Below, in pieces: positions 21,063-33,539 of a stretch of DNA of 64,000 bases (the first letter of the stretch is position 1; each line of letters opens with the position of its first letter). Position numbers and translations under genes: made by a program. The DNA is from Rhipidocladum racemiflorum. Lineage: Eukaryota > Streptophyta > Magnoliopsida > Poales > Poaceae. The stretch spans positions 2,743,001 through 2,807,000 of the forward strand of contig CM070585.1 of the NCBI GenBank assembly GCA_036346355.1, written 5' to 3'. The notes beneath the pieces were generated by a model, which saw only the letters and a program-made list of their open reading frames with translations, had not been told where the DNA came from and ran no database searches.

Positions 21063-24000
21063 ATGTCTTTGCCGCCCTACTCCTCCATCTCAGATTACTC
21101 TCTGTCCTGGTCAACTGAAGATGATGATTCAACCATCGTTGTTGGCCTTCAAGAGGAGCTATCAACTGAAGTGCGCGCGGAGGAGGAGATAGCCGATGAC
21201 GAGGCTATCGCCCGCGCGATCCAAGAGGAGCTAAAAGCCGACGCAGCTACCACCCTTGCAAAGGATGCAACCATTGCTCCTGCGGACGACGCTGCTAACC
21301 TTCCCCTAGCCAATGTCGTGGAAGAAGCAGCAACAGAGTCTGTTGGCAGCGCCGCCACTGTTGCTGGGACGGCGGCCATCATCGCCAGTTCCGACGATGA
21401 TCCAGCACCTCAACAAGGCCATGCTACCGACGTTGCTCTCCAAGAGTTATCAAGCTTCAGCAGCAGCAACAGTGGTGGCGCCGCCATCATCATCAGCATG
21501 CCTGGAGGGAAGCACCGTCGACTTTTTTTTAAATTTCTTTCTTTCTTTTTTCTTTTGTTCTCCTTAGTGTTGCAATGTAACCTAAAGTTCCTTCCTTACT
21601 ATTCTCCTTTTACTATAAACCTGTAGCCGATAATATAACTGATTTTCAATGATTAATGCAAATATTGATGTATTTCTACAATATATCGTAATAACTGTTG
21701 CTACCATCAATTGTGTGAATCCTACGAAAATCGCAGTTACCGGCTTAAATCAAAGATACCAACCATCACCACGATCTGTCCGTTCCATTTTTTCAGTGTT
21801 TTTCACGCCAATTGCAGTTATTTTCCCGCGTAACCACAAGACCGTACACGGTACACCTCTTCGCATTAACCGTAGCAAAAAGTTGTTGAGAATTACCCGC
21901 CTTTGCCACCGGATCCATCCCCTTATAAATACGGGGCTTACCTATCCATCATTTTCACACGCAAGGTTAACTAATCCTCTACAGTTTGGACGGAAAAAGA
22001 ACAAATAACCAATGTGTAGATGCCCGGCAAACATGCATACCATGGAGAGGTATAAATATCATGCAAATTAGATTGACTGTTCACTACAAATAGAAGAATG
22101 GTGAATTAATGTATATTATAAGAGAAGGAAAAAAATGATTTGAATGAAACAAAACATGCGTGTTCAACTTAAGTTAGTGCATGGTGAAGAGATCTTCAAA
22201 CTTGCAAGTATCCACATCCGAAATGATTTCAAGTGAGTTTGAGAGTATTTGGAACACGGGAATTTTGCAAGAGTTTCTGTTCCCGGCCGACGACACTTAA
22301 AGGATGGAAAGACGGGTATATAAGAGTAGCTGCTGAGAAAATGCCATTATGGAAGCAAATCGGCATAGCAGAATGCCTCCCACTATCCTTAACTGATCCT
22401 CAAGCCAACGAGTCGATGATAGCCACAGCCTGCTATTTCTGGGCGAACCCTGATGGTTTCTTCAGAGTTGGTTGTATTGCTCCTTCAACCGACAGTTTGA
22501 TATTGACAGCACCATAACCACCGGTTTTCCGAGTGAAGAAATACCAGAGGGCCAAGATCTCCAATTCAGGAGTAGCCGATCCTTTGGTGAGAAGTACCAC
22601 TTGTGTAGCAGCGAGGAGTACACGAAACTAAGTCCTGTTGGGGTGAAGAAATTTATATCCTTCTTTTATCAGTTGGATAAGGCAGACTTTCCATTGAGTG
22701 ATTTCTTTTGCCACAGAGAATCCAATAGCTCCCCACATCCATCATTCTTTCGTTTGGCATCGGACAGTGCAAACATGACAGATGAAACAGTCGGACTATT
22801 TAAGTTCTTTATTTCCCCAAATGTATTGTCAATCGGCCTACATGCGAAGAATCGGATATTCCATCTCTCATTCGAGTTTTATCATCCAACTGTATATGCT
22901 TGCCAGCTCGACTTTGGGCAAGTAATCCCAAACCCTACCTTGCTCTGTTGGCTCACCCCAAGGGAAAGGATCCGCAAAGCTTCCTCGCCAACTACAGTGT
23001 TAAGCATAGCCGATAATCTTTAGCTTCAGAGCTTCCCATGATTCTTCCTTCACACCCGATACTCTCTAAACTTGATCAAATGGTGGGCCACAATTTCAAC
23101 AACAATCTTTCCGGTAGAGTTAACAATTTCTAAATTAGTGATCGATTTCTGTCCTAGACTGTCTGCCTCTTCTTCAATAACTGATTTTGTTTCCATCACT
23201 TCAACTTCAAACAGCGAGGCTAATTCGTGTGGTTATACTAACACGAGTATAATTGATATTACATATGAGGTATTTTAGCTGACGTAGATTTGTACTAACA
23301 CTCACCATATTTTGGACTTAAAATGGATCAATGTCTTTTCTTGTCTTCAAACTAAGGCATCGGGCAAGAGGCCCACAGATGACCCTTCTGAAACTGGCCA
23401 ATCCAACAAGAAGTCGCGTTCCTCAACCAAACCTGCACCGTCTAGCTGTACATCCGGCTCCCTAGGCCTTCAAGCTCCACCTCTCTCCGATATAGAGAAA
23501 ATACAACAAAGTAAATCCATTTTATATCAGCTAATATTTGCATTTCTTTCCTTTTTATATCGCAATTACTCAACACCGACATTGTATTTTTAGAACCAAA
23601 ACATGGCCGTTACAAAGAGAACCACAAAGAAAGGTGAACCGACTCCATCAACTCGAGAAGAATCGGCCGAGAGTTCTCCACTTACCTCGGCTGTGGACAA
23701 GATAGTAATTTTATCTTTTCACCTTCATAAGTCTCTTGCAATATTCTATCGGCTAATTAATTTGATAATCTTGTAGCATGCATCCCCTCCTCCTCGGTTT
23801 ACTCTACCGACCAATGCCGATTTACCATAAAACCCACGTGATCTTCCTCCTTCATTCATCCCTAAGGTTTTGCCAGATCCTAAGGACATTACAAACGTGC
23901 CTCCACTGGCTTCAAGCCAACCAACACCAGAAGTCTTGGCGCCTTCAATGGTCAAATCTTCTGCCATCATCCCTCGGGCCAAACCAAGGTCAAAAATAGC

Positions 24001-24298
24001 CAATTTGCTAGGCTTTGACCTAGCCGACGAAGAGTTCAATGAGGAAAGGCAGCCAACACCAATCGACAATATCATTGCTGCCTTTGAAACTACAACTTTG
24101 CAAGTTCCTTCTGATTCCAACCTCCAAGCTCGGATTAAGCACTTCTTCCGGATGATCCATATTTTGTCGGATGCCCTGATGGAGAACTCCCAGCCTCTAC
24201 GCGATGATATGGAGGCGATCAAAGCCGACCTCCCAGAGGTGACTACAGAAGCCAACCTCCCAGAGGTGACTCTTTTTCTGATAATACATGTGCCTTGA
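21063..24298 (+). CDS. Antisense multi-exon gene inside the gypsy element, plant-mobile-domain-like
   Basis: Open segments on the plus strand, opposite to gag, form what looks like one spliced gene. The first (ATG 21063, to about 21525) is an acidic Ala/Glu/Asp-rich region with DDEAIARAIQEELKADAATT. The second (22200-23023) has WKDGYIRVAAEKMPLWKQIG, then ATACYFWANPDGFF and a GVKKFISFFYQLDKADFPLS stretch, a layout like plant mobile domain (PMD) proteins that ride on plant transposons. Later segments (23312-23512, 23594-23700, 23777-24298) are Ser/Pro/Lys-rich and have plausible GT donors and AG acceptors between them. At least one frameshift lies near 22300 and another near 22475, so this copy is probably dead. 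Antisense extra ORFs next to the 3' LTR are known in Tat-lineage elements; the precise family of this one I cannot confirm. Confidence 0.5.
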
Positions 24299-24989
24299 AC
24301 TCAGCCGGCAAAGCGAACACCATATTGATGTCTATTGACGGTGGTGTGTTATTTCACACAATAGGAGAATCCAGGTCGTCGGCTGATTCAACATTCTCCT
24401 AGATGACCGCATTTCTTCTCCACTCCTTTATCATTCTAATTGGATGAAATTTATTGAATTTTTCGTCCATTTGCTTTTCTTGGTCGGCCTTACGCGGTTC
24501 TTGTGTTCTCAGGCGCTGGAGCCAACGTCTCTAAGATCTACTGAGGCCCGGAGGGCACCATCACGGCATTGGCTCAATTGGCTACCATATTTTACAAGCC
24601 AAATTGACCCCCCTGCTTCCTCGTGCTTCTGATCGGACTGCTCTTGTTCCTGCATGGGCTCGGAGATCCTCTCATGAACTGGCCACCGTGGTGCCTCCTC
24701 TCGTCTTCTTGGTTCTAGTTCCGAGATTTGAGATCGAGCCGACAGCCTGTGCTCACGAGGTTGCCCAAGATAGTGATACATTGGGCAAACATAGGGAAAC
24801 GGCAACACCAACCTGCGCTCCCAGCAAAACTACCAAAAGGGGCATCATTTGTGAGCTCTCTCGGTAGCAGTTGGCCGATAAGGACTTATCGACCGTTGTT
24901 GGGGTCTCTCCTGCAATCTCTGACCCCTTCGCTCGTATTTAGCCAACAATTGTGAAAATGTTGGCTTATGTTTTTGTACCAGCCATCTC
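24299..24989. other. Junction between gag and antisense gene, unassigned
   Basis: About 0.7 kb with short open frames on both strands and no recognised domain. This is where protease and reverse transcriptase would be expected in an autonomous gypsy element; none is seen. Confidence 0.5.
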
Positions 24990-26550
24990 GGCGTTAGGGC
25001 CTTTTAGCTTTGTACCACTTGCCGACTTCAAGCTCTCCTCTTGGCTTTATCGTTCTAGAGTACTTGCCTTCATGGTCGGTCTCAATTTGGATTGCACTGA
25101 CCGTAATCTGGATTGTCTCTGCACTGCTTGCCGTCTTTACCTCGGCCCATCGACTGCTTCCAGCCGATGTATACAACGACCGGATCTCATCCCGCACCAT
25201 CTCTTTCCCCTTAGACGACCAGCTAACCATGTTGACCAGGAAGGGGTTGGCATCAAGCTGCATGGTCGACTCCTCTGCGAACATCAGTCGACCTTCTTTA
25301 ATTACTGACCGTATCTGTTGTCGAAAAATATTGCAAACATTAGTGTTACGTGAAAATAAGTGATGCCATTTACAATACCTGCGGTTTTTGATCTCATCAG
25401 CCGATGGCATGGTATGACCTTTAGGCAACCGTATGAGCTTCTATTGTAACAATAAATAAAAAATGCGGCACACTTGGTCACATCAAAGGAATACTTAACC
25501 TCTGGTTTAGCATTGGTCGGCTTTAGCCATGAACGGAGTAGGGATTTCTTACTCCCTTTGACCCATTCGGCTATATTAATTTTGGTTTCCTCCTCATCGG
25601 ATGAACTACTAGATTCATATTCTATGAGATTAATCTTAGGCTTTTTCTTGTCTTTGTTATTGTTTTTAAACTTATCTTTAAAACCTTTGTTGTCAAAGAA
25701 TCAGCTTTCTTGAGCCAACACTCGATGCAAAAGGTGGCTTAGGTTAGTAAACTCCTGGCCACCAAACTTCTCCTTCAACGGAGGAACTAACCCATGGAAG
25801 GCTAAATCGGCTAAATAATTGTTAGGCAGCGTGACACTGAAGCACCGATTTCTCACTTCCCTAAACCTCTTGATATAATCAATTACCGATTCCCTGAACT
25901 TTTGTCGAACAGAACTTAGATATGATCCTCAACTCCAAGCTGCCACAGAAAAAGTATCCATAGAATCAGTTTTCCAAATTGGTCCAAGTGTTGAACTAAC
26001 TTGGGGGTAGTGTTGTGAACCACGTGAAGGCTGCCCTAGACAATGATAGAGGGAATAGCTTCACCTTAATCCCATCGGACTGTGCTGCCTCTCCGCATTG
26101 TGCCACGAAGCGTCTGATGTGCTCCAAGGTCATAGTGGAATCGTCCCCAACAAATTTAGCAAAATCGGGAACCATATACCTGTTGGGATATGGGATTCTA
26201 TCGATGTAATCCGGATATTACTTTATATAGTCGATAGTTTGTCCCTTTGGTCGTATGCCAAACTGACCTCTTAAGACGACACTAATGGACTCGGCCCAAT
26301 CAGACTCTCTAGCCGATGTCACAAGTGCCTGAGGCACTTGCCGACTAGGGATGAACTCATTGGGATGCCCCCGAGTGCAAACTCGGGCTTGCGTTGAAGC
26401 TGGGGTTGTATTGCAACTCGTGGATGCTCGTAGCCGATAGGTTGTTGCCTTACCACCTGCTCAGGTATTGGAACAAAGGGTTCCGAATATGTAACGTCCC
26501 TATAGGGGGTCGAATCCCGTTGTGGGATCGACTCGATATACTGCAGTAGT
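24990..26550 (-). pseudogene. Gag of the outer gypsy element, C-terminal two thirds
   Basis: Minus-strand translation near 26220-26010 gives DRIPYPNRYMVPDFAKFVG, then MTLEHIRRFVAQCGEAAQSD and FPLSLSRAAFTWF, the canonical gag core of Tat-type gypsy elements. Farther on (25428-24994) YCKWHHLFSRNTNVCNIFRQ is the conserved Cys/His segment near the gag C-terminus. The frame is broken between these blocks. The 5' part of gag continues at 37880-38435 on the far side of the copia insertion at 26551. After 24994 I find no pol. Confidence 0.75.
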
Positions 26551-27913
26551 TGAAAGTGCATCTAGGCCCCTCAAATTGTTTTGGTGATTAATGATGACAC
26601 AATTAAAGAGTTCTAATGTTTTATCCAAGAATACTGCAGATATCGAGATTATGTGGAGCTTGAAAAGACATTGGACACTTGCCCCACTACTTAAACTCAA
26701 AAGACGGCATCAAGACCATAATTGTAATCTTATATTTATTTGCGTCTTAAGGATAGCCGTGCATTATTAAGGGGGTCTGACGAAATCGAATTTAGGATGT
26801 GCATGTGCTCAACATCATTTCTTGCATCTCAAATTAGCACTACTTCACTTGGTTTTGAAAAGTTTAAAGTTGAAATCGAACTGGTAACCGAGTATCAGGA
26901 CATTTAGTCCGAGTCTCGGATTCAATCCGGAGATCCAGGACATTATGTCCGAGTCTCGGTTGAGCCCCTCTCGGTTGCCTCTGGTTTTGGGTCCGAGTAT
27001 CGGACATTTGGTCCGGAAGTCTCCGATAACCCGGAGTCTCCGGGTTGTTTATCCACACTCGGCACAATACAAAAGCAGAGTGGCTAGTTTTCAAAGAGTA
27101 TTTAAAGCCTCCACTCCACTCCAACTGGGATCTCTATTGAGCTCATTCATGGCGCATTCAAGCCATTCCTAACCATCTCTAAGCATTCAATAGAGCCCCC
27201 ATCTTCCTCCCACCAATTAATTTGGTTGTTGATCTCTTTGGTGAGGAGGAAGAAGAAAAGTGCTAAGTGCATTCATTTCGTCTTGTTGAGCACTAGTTCA
27301 TCCTCAAGCGATTCTTCGTGGTGCTTTTACTCTTGGAGGTTGAAGGTCTCCTAGAGCGGCTAGGAGTCACCGAGCTACCAACGCGTGTGGTGAGCCCCGT
27401 GTTTGTGAAGGCGAGTCTCGCCTCAGAAAGGGAAGAGACAGAAGTGAAGCCGGCGAGTGCATTTGTGCAACACCGAGGAAAGCGGGTTGAAAGAGACCGG
27501 CTCAAGTGTGATCAGAGCCACCTCAGCGGAGACGTAGGGTTCCTTCAAGAACACGAACTTCGATTGAAAAATCTCGCTCTCGCATTCTCTTTTCTTCCTA
27601 GATTTGCTTGGTTAGATTTGAATTTGTAAAGTTAGTTCTAGCTCTTTGCTTTGAGTAAATTCAAATCTTGTCTTGCAATTGTTCTAGGTTGTTCTTGCTA
27701 TTTACTTCTAGTAGTTTGTTGCTTGCTAGAGTAGTTTTCTTATGCCGTTCAGTTAGCCCTAACCCGAGACTCCGGTTACATCAGGACACTCGGTTTCAAG
27801 CCGGAGTATCCGACCAAAACCCGGAGACTCGGATTGACCGGCTTCAGGACCTTTTATTCCGCGTAATTTTTAATCCGCCTATTCACCCCTCTAGCGACAT
27901 CGTTGGTCCTTTA
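26551..27913 (+). repeat. 5' LTR of the copia element
   Basis: It runs from TGAAAGTGCATCTAGGCCCC to CGTTGGTCCTTTA, about 1363 bp. It contains several units like GAGTATCCGGACATTTGGTC (26890-27040) and a second group at 27770-27840. Transcription-start and TATA positions are unclear; AGTATTTAAAGCC at 27097 is a TATA-like candidate. The 3' LTR at 36518-37874 matches it over its whole length but with many one- to three-base indels. Confidence 0.88.
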
Positions 27914-27914
27914 A

Positions 27915-27928
27915 TTGGTAATCGAGCC
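27915..27928 (+). promoter_or_regulatory. Primer binding site of the copia element
   Basis: TTGGTAATCGAGCC directly follows the 5' LTR and matches the methionine-initiator tRNA site (TGGTATCAGAGCC) except for small changes. Confidence 0.7.
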
Positions 27929-27959
27929 AAATCTCCTTTACTTTGGCTTAACCGCTTGG

Positions 27960-29190
27960 AGAATCAAAGATGTCGATATAGAAGATTCACCAGAAACCCA
28001 TGGCCAAGAGAAAGCCTCGGGTTCCAGATCGGTTGCTATTCCTTTAGATTATTCCTCCTTGGAGTCTCAAACTCCTCATCCTATGCTTTCCGTCTGCGTC
28101 GGCCGAGCGCCTCACTTCGATGGCACTCGATATGCGCATGGAAACATAAGATGAAGATGCATTTGAGATCACTTCATCCAGTGTATTTGGAAGATTGTTG
28201 AAAACAGGTTTCAAGCCCGCAAGCCAAACAATCTCACTCGAAGAAGACAAAGCTCAACACTTCAACGACTTGGCCGAAATGATACCTTGTTCAATGCTTT
28301 GAGCGACTCGGAGTTCAATCGGGTCGATGGCCTTGACAATGCCAAGGACATTTGGGAAAGATTGATGGTGTCTCACGAAGGTGTATCAAGTGTCCGTGAG
28401 TCGAAGATCGAACTCATCATTGGGGAGCTGCCCGTTCACTTTGGAAGAAGGTGAATCGTGACACAAATATGTTTGATCGCTTGATGGTGCTAGTAAATCA
28501 AGCAAAGGGACTTGGAAAGCACCGAGCTCACCGACAAGGCCGTAGTGAAGATCATCCTCAGTGATCACCCCCCCAACCGCAATCTTGTGCAACTCATCCG
28601 GACCGAAGCCAAATTTAGACACCCTCACTCCTCATGATGTGATTGGTAGGTTGATGACGGATGAGATGATGGTGAAGGAAGCGGAAGTGGTGGAGGAGCT
28701 CAAGTCCCAAGAAGAAGAAAGGCACGCCTTGAAGGCCGTCAAGGTGGTGCAAGAAGTCGAAGAGAGCCTCAGCGATGAAGAAGAGTCGGCGGCCCCTTGA
28801 CAAATGAAGATATGGCTTTGCTCGTCGTAAGATTTAACAAGTTCTTGAAGAAGAAGGGCTACAAGCCGGTAGCCTCAAGGGCTTCGGCAACAAATCAAGA
28901 GGGCGGCACTCTTCAAGAAAGTGCTATGAGTGTGGGAACCCGGTCATTTTATTGCCGAGTGTCCTCCTACAAAGAAAAGAAGGAAGACAAGCCCTTCAAG
29001 AAGGACAAGTTCAAGAAGAAAGACAAGGACAAGAGCAAGAGGTACAAGGGCAAGGGTCATGCTTACATCGGCAAGGAGTGGAACTCGACTCGGACTCAGT
29101 CCGAGTCCGAGTCCAACTCCGACAATGAAGGAGGACTCGCCATCCATCGCTATCTCGAGCAAAGTCGAAGAGCCTCTTCGACAACTTGAG
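27960..29190 (+). pseudogene. Copia gag (frameshifted) with zinc knuckle
   Basis: Gag pieces include FNALSDSEFNRVDGLDNAKD followed by IWERLMVSHEGV near 28290-28380, the UBN2-type gag core, and a zinc knuckle at about 28922-28965. The knuckle is split by a one-base deletion: CYECGNP is in one frame and GHFIAEC in the next. A lysine-rich stretch follows. Several frameshifts; not translatable as a whole. Confidence 0.8.
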
Positions 29191-29938
29191 CGACGAGACG
29201 AAGATGCTCCAATTTGCCTCATGGCAAGGGGCCTGGTATCATCTAAGAGCCAAATTCTCTATTGTTGATTATGGCTTAGATGATTGCGATAGCGATAATG
29301 ATGAAGTAGCTTTTAAGTCTATGAATGACTTTGACATTGAAAAACTAGACTTGCTACTCAAAGACATTGAAAAGTTGGAGGAAGTTGTAGAACAAAAGGA
29401 GGCTACTCTTGAAGCTCAAGAGGATCTCCTTATATTTGAAAAGGAAAAGAATCTTGAGCTAGAGAAAAGCCTAGCTTTTGAGAGAAAGAAAAATGAGGAC
29501 TTAGTCAAAAACTCAAATTTGACTAAGAATGAAATAGTTAGTCTTGAGATCACCAATGCTTCACTTTCGTAGAACCAACTTGCTCAAGCAATGGATGCTT
29601 GCAAGTCTCTTGAAGTGAAGCTTGTTGATCTCTCGAATAATGCCTCTTCCTCAATTAACAAATCCAATAGTTCAATGCCTTCAAGTAGCAATGGATGCGC
29701 TAGATGTTATAATATTGATGTTGCTACTTGTGCTACTAACCGTGAGACTTTGAAAGTCTTGGCTCATGAGAATGAGAAGCTTAAGGGGATGCTTGAAGAT
29801 GGACTTCAAAAGTCCTACAAGGCTAGCAAAGGTTTAGAGGAGTATCTCGGTAGCGCGAGAGGTAATCCCAAGAAGCATGGGCTTGGATATGTTCGCCGCC
29901 TAAGGGCAAAAAGAGCAACATCGTGGTTGCTCCTTTAA
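29186..29938 (+). pseudogene. Coiled-coil segment downstream of gag knuckle
   Basis: Two open stretches (29186-29572, 29591-29938) are rich in Glu, Leu and Lys heptads (for example KDIEKLEEVVEQKEATLEAQ) and end near SNGCARCYNIDVATC. In Maximus elements such a coiled-coil lies between gag and protease. The protease DSG motif is recognisable only weakly near 30220 (FWISGCHAPHGPGEK, expected D-S-G-C), so the active aspartate appears lost. Confidence 0.6.
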
Positions 29939-30339
29939 ACAAGCCGATTCATTTTGTGAAAGGCTTAAGGAACATCCAAGCACAAGGCTCATCCGAGTTC
30001 TTTGCTTCATATGTTCTTAAGAAAACTAACATTGGTCGTGTAGTTGCATGTCATATTGGCGCAAGCCAAAGAATGTCTCCCATTATTCGTTCCATTTGGG
30101 TCCCAAAATCTCTAGTTGCTAGTAATGCGTGGACCTAACTAAGTTTGGGTACCAAGAGCAAAACTAAATATGTTTTTGTAGGCCTATATCACCTGGTGGA
30201 ACAAGTTGGATTTTGGATAAGCGGTTGCCACGCACCACATGGACCAGGAGAAAAGGCAATGTTCGCTCACTTGGATGCAAATGGATCAAATAGTGAAAGC
30301 ATTGTCTTTGGAGACAATGGAAAGGAGAAGTAATTGGTT

Positions 30340-33300
30340 TGGGTAAAATTTCTATCTCGAAAACATTTCAATTAAATAATGTGTTGCTTGTTGACTCATT
30401 AAGCTACAATTTATTGTCCAGTTGCACAATTATGAAGCAGCTATAATTGTTTGTTTAATGAAAAGGGTGTGGATGTCGTTAAGAGGCTTGATGGTTCAAT
30501 AGCCTTTAAAGGGGCGTTTAAGGGCAAGCTCTATCTCGTGAGACTTCAATACGGATAGGCTTAATCTTGAAAGCGTGGCTTAATGGCTAAATCTAGCATG
30601 GGTTGGCTGTATGGCATCGTAGAAAGCCCATGTTGGTTTGAGGAATCTTCACAAACTCGTTAAAGGCAACCACATTCTCGGACTAACCAATGTTGTCTTT
30701 GAGAAAGGACAGGGATTTGTAGTGCTTGTCAAGCCCGGCAAGCAAGTTGGTGCCTCCCGTCCCGCTAAGAATGTGATGCGACCACAAGACCTTTGGAAAT
30801 GCTTCATTTGGATCTTTTGGTCCTGCCGCCACATAAGCATCGGAGGAAGTAAGTATGGTTTGGTTATCGTTGATGATTTTTCTCGATTCACTTGGGTATT
30901 CTTTTGCATGACAAAGGAGAAGTCCAAGTGACATTAAAGAAATTCATGAGAAGAGCTCAAAGCAGTTTGAAGTAAAAATTAAGAGAATTCGAGCGACAAG
31001 CACCGGAGTTCAAGAATATTGGCGTGGAGGAGTTTCTTGATGAGGAAGGAATCAGCCACGAGTTCTCGGCTCCCTATTCTCCTCAACAAAATGGGGTGGC
31101 CAGGAGGAAGAATCGAACCCTCATTGAGATGGCGCTGACAATGCTCGGCGAGTACAAGGTTTCCGATAGTTTTTGGGCGGAAGCAAATCAACACCGCATG
31201 CCCAGCTCAACCGCTCTACCTCCACAAGATCTTAAAGAAGACGGCGATGAGTTGCTCATGGGAAGAAACCAAATGTCTCCTACTTTCCAGTCTTTGGGAG
31301 CAAATGCTATATCCTTAATAAAAAGGCTAAGTCTTCTAAATTCGCTCCTAAAGTAGATGAAGGTTTCTTACTTGGTTATGGAACTAATGCTTACAGCGTC
31401 GAAGTTTTCAACAATACCAAGTCGTTGAAATCTCGCGTGGCGATGACTTTGATGAAACTAAAGGTTCTCAAGTAGAACAAGTTGATCGATGTTGTGATTG
31501 TGAGGAAGAACCTCCTTGTGAAGCTATAAAGAAAATGGCAATTGGGAGGTAAGACCTCAAATTTGGAATCTCACCAGCTCCCCTTAACCCGGAGTCTGGC
31601 CTCAAGCCCGAGTGTCGGATTAGTCCGAGTCTCGGGTCCAATCGGAGTCTGGATGGGTCAGGCTCGGGCGACTTTCCTCCTCGTCAATCAAGCCAAGATG
31701 GTTCAAATGCCACCCAAGATGATGAAGGCCCTATTCAAGCCTTGGACTCATCCAGTACCTAATCCTAGAGTTCATCAAAGCATTCAAAGAGATCATCCTA
31801 TGGACAACATTCTTGGAGACATCAACAAGGAGTATCCACTGATCTCGAGTTGCAAATTTTGCGAATTTTACTCGTTTGTTTCTCTCTTGAACCTCTTAAG
31901 GTAGATGAAGCGCTTGAAGACCCAGTTGGGTGATGGCTATGCAAGAGGAACTGAACAACTAGCGCAATCAAGTCCTGGGAGCTTGTTCAAGACCAAATCA
32001 AATGTGATCGGCACAAAATGGGTATTTGAAACAAGCAAGATGAAAAGCGGGATCGTGACAAGGAACAAAGCCCGTTTGGTTGCTCAGTACACTCAAATAG
32101 AAGGTTTGGATTTGAGATGAAACATATGCTCCAGAGCTAGGCTTGAATCTATTAGAATATTACTTGCCTTTGCTACTCACCATGATTTCAAGTTGTATCA
32201 AATGGACGTGAAGAGCCTTCTTAAATGGACCACTTTAAAATGGTCTCGTTGAGCAACCACCTGATTTGAAGATCCAAGACATCCGACCATGTCTACTACC
32301 TTCACAAGGCACTCTATGGACTTAAGCAAGCTCCGAGGGCATGGTTTGAATGTCTTGAGACTTCCTTCTCGGACAAGGTTTTGTAGCCTGGAAAGGCCGA
32401 CCTACTCTCTTTACTAAGCATATTGACAATGATTTATTTGTGTGTCAAATATATCCGATGACATTATATTTGGATCTACTAATGAACATTTGTGTAAAGA
32501 GTTTAGCAAGATAATGACCAAAAAGGTTTGAGATGTCCATGATGGGTGAGTTGAAGTTCTTCCCTCGGATTCCAAGTTAAACAACTCAAGGAAGGAACTT
32601 TTCATTTGTCAAACGAAGTACATCAAGGACATGCTCAAAGTTCGGAATGGAGGACGCCAAGCCCATAAAGACGCCAATGATCAAAGCCAGGCACCTAGAC
32701 CCTCGACAAGAAGGTAAACCTAATATCCAAAAGGTATATCGCTCGATGATCTGGTTCTCCTTTATCTTTGTGCATCTAGGCCCGATATCATGCTTAAGCG
32801 TTTGTATGTGTGCACGCTTTCAAGCCGCTCCAAGAAGAGTGCCACATGGTGGCCGTTAAGAGAATCTGAGATATTTAGTGCACACTCCTCATTTCGACTT
32901 TGGTATCCGAAGGATCCTCCTTGAGCTTATTGGCTATTCAGCGGATTATGCTTGCAAAAGTGGATAGGAAGAGCACCTCGAGGAACTTGCCAATTCTTGG
33001 GTAGGTCCCTAGTCTCGTGGTCTTCCAAGAAACAAAATTCGTAGCCCTATCCACCGCCTTCCAGAATACATAGCCGGGAGTTGTTGTGCCCAATTACTTT
33101 GGATGAGACAAACCTTGAGTGATTATGGCCTGTATCCTACAAAAGCTGCTCCCTCTGGTGACAATGAGAGTGCCATAAAATTGCCAACAACAATCTGTCA
33201 ACACTCTCGAACAAAACACATTGATATTCGCCATCATTTCTAAGAGACCACGCAACCAAAGGCGAAATTGATATCCAACATGTAAGTACAAGCGATCAAT

Positions 33301-33400
33301 TAGTGATATCTTTACCAAGCCCCTTGACGAGAAAAGGTTACGTGAATTGAGAAGTGGTCTAAATATTCTAGATTCTCGTAACGTGGCTTGATAAGTGCTC
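30340..33400 (+). pseudogene. Copia pol: integrase, reverse transcriptase, RNase H (broken)
   Basis: In order along the plus strand: a GAG-pre-integrase stretch near 30640 (LVKGNHILGLTNVVFEKG), integrase near 30860 (VDDFSRFTWVFF) and 31024-31180 (GISHEFSAPYSPQQNGVARR), reverse transcriptase near 31990 (GTKWVFETSKMKSGIVTRNK) and 32305 (LHKALYGLKQAPRAW), and RNase H near 32995 (SLVSWSSKKQNSVALST). These are copia signatures and copia order. Stops and frameshifts interrupt each domain, and the RT YVDD region around 32440 is not intact in any frame. Confidence 0.85.
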
Positions 33401-33539
33401 ATATATTGGTTGGTGAATGAAAAATGAAGTTCAAAACTTTACTTATCTTTTTCTTTAAATTTACCATGTGTTATTGGCTCTTGATCTTAGGATCGCATCA
33501 TTACCATGTGACTATAGTCTGATTGCTTGTTTGTTAGCT

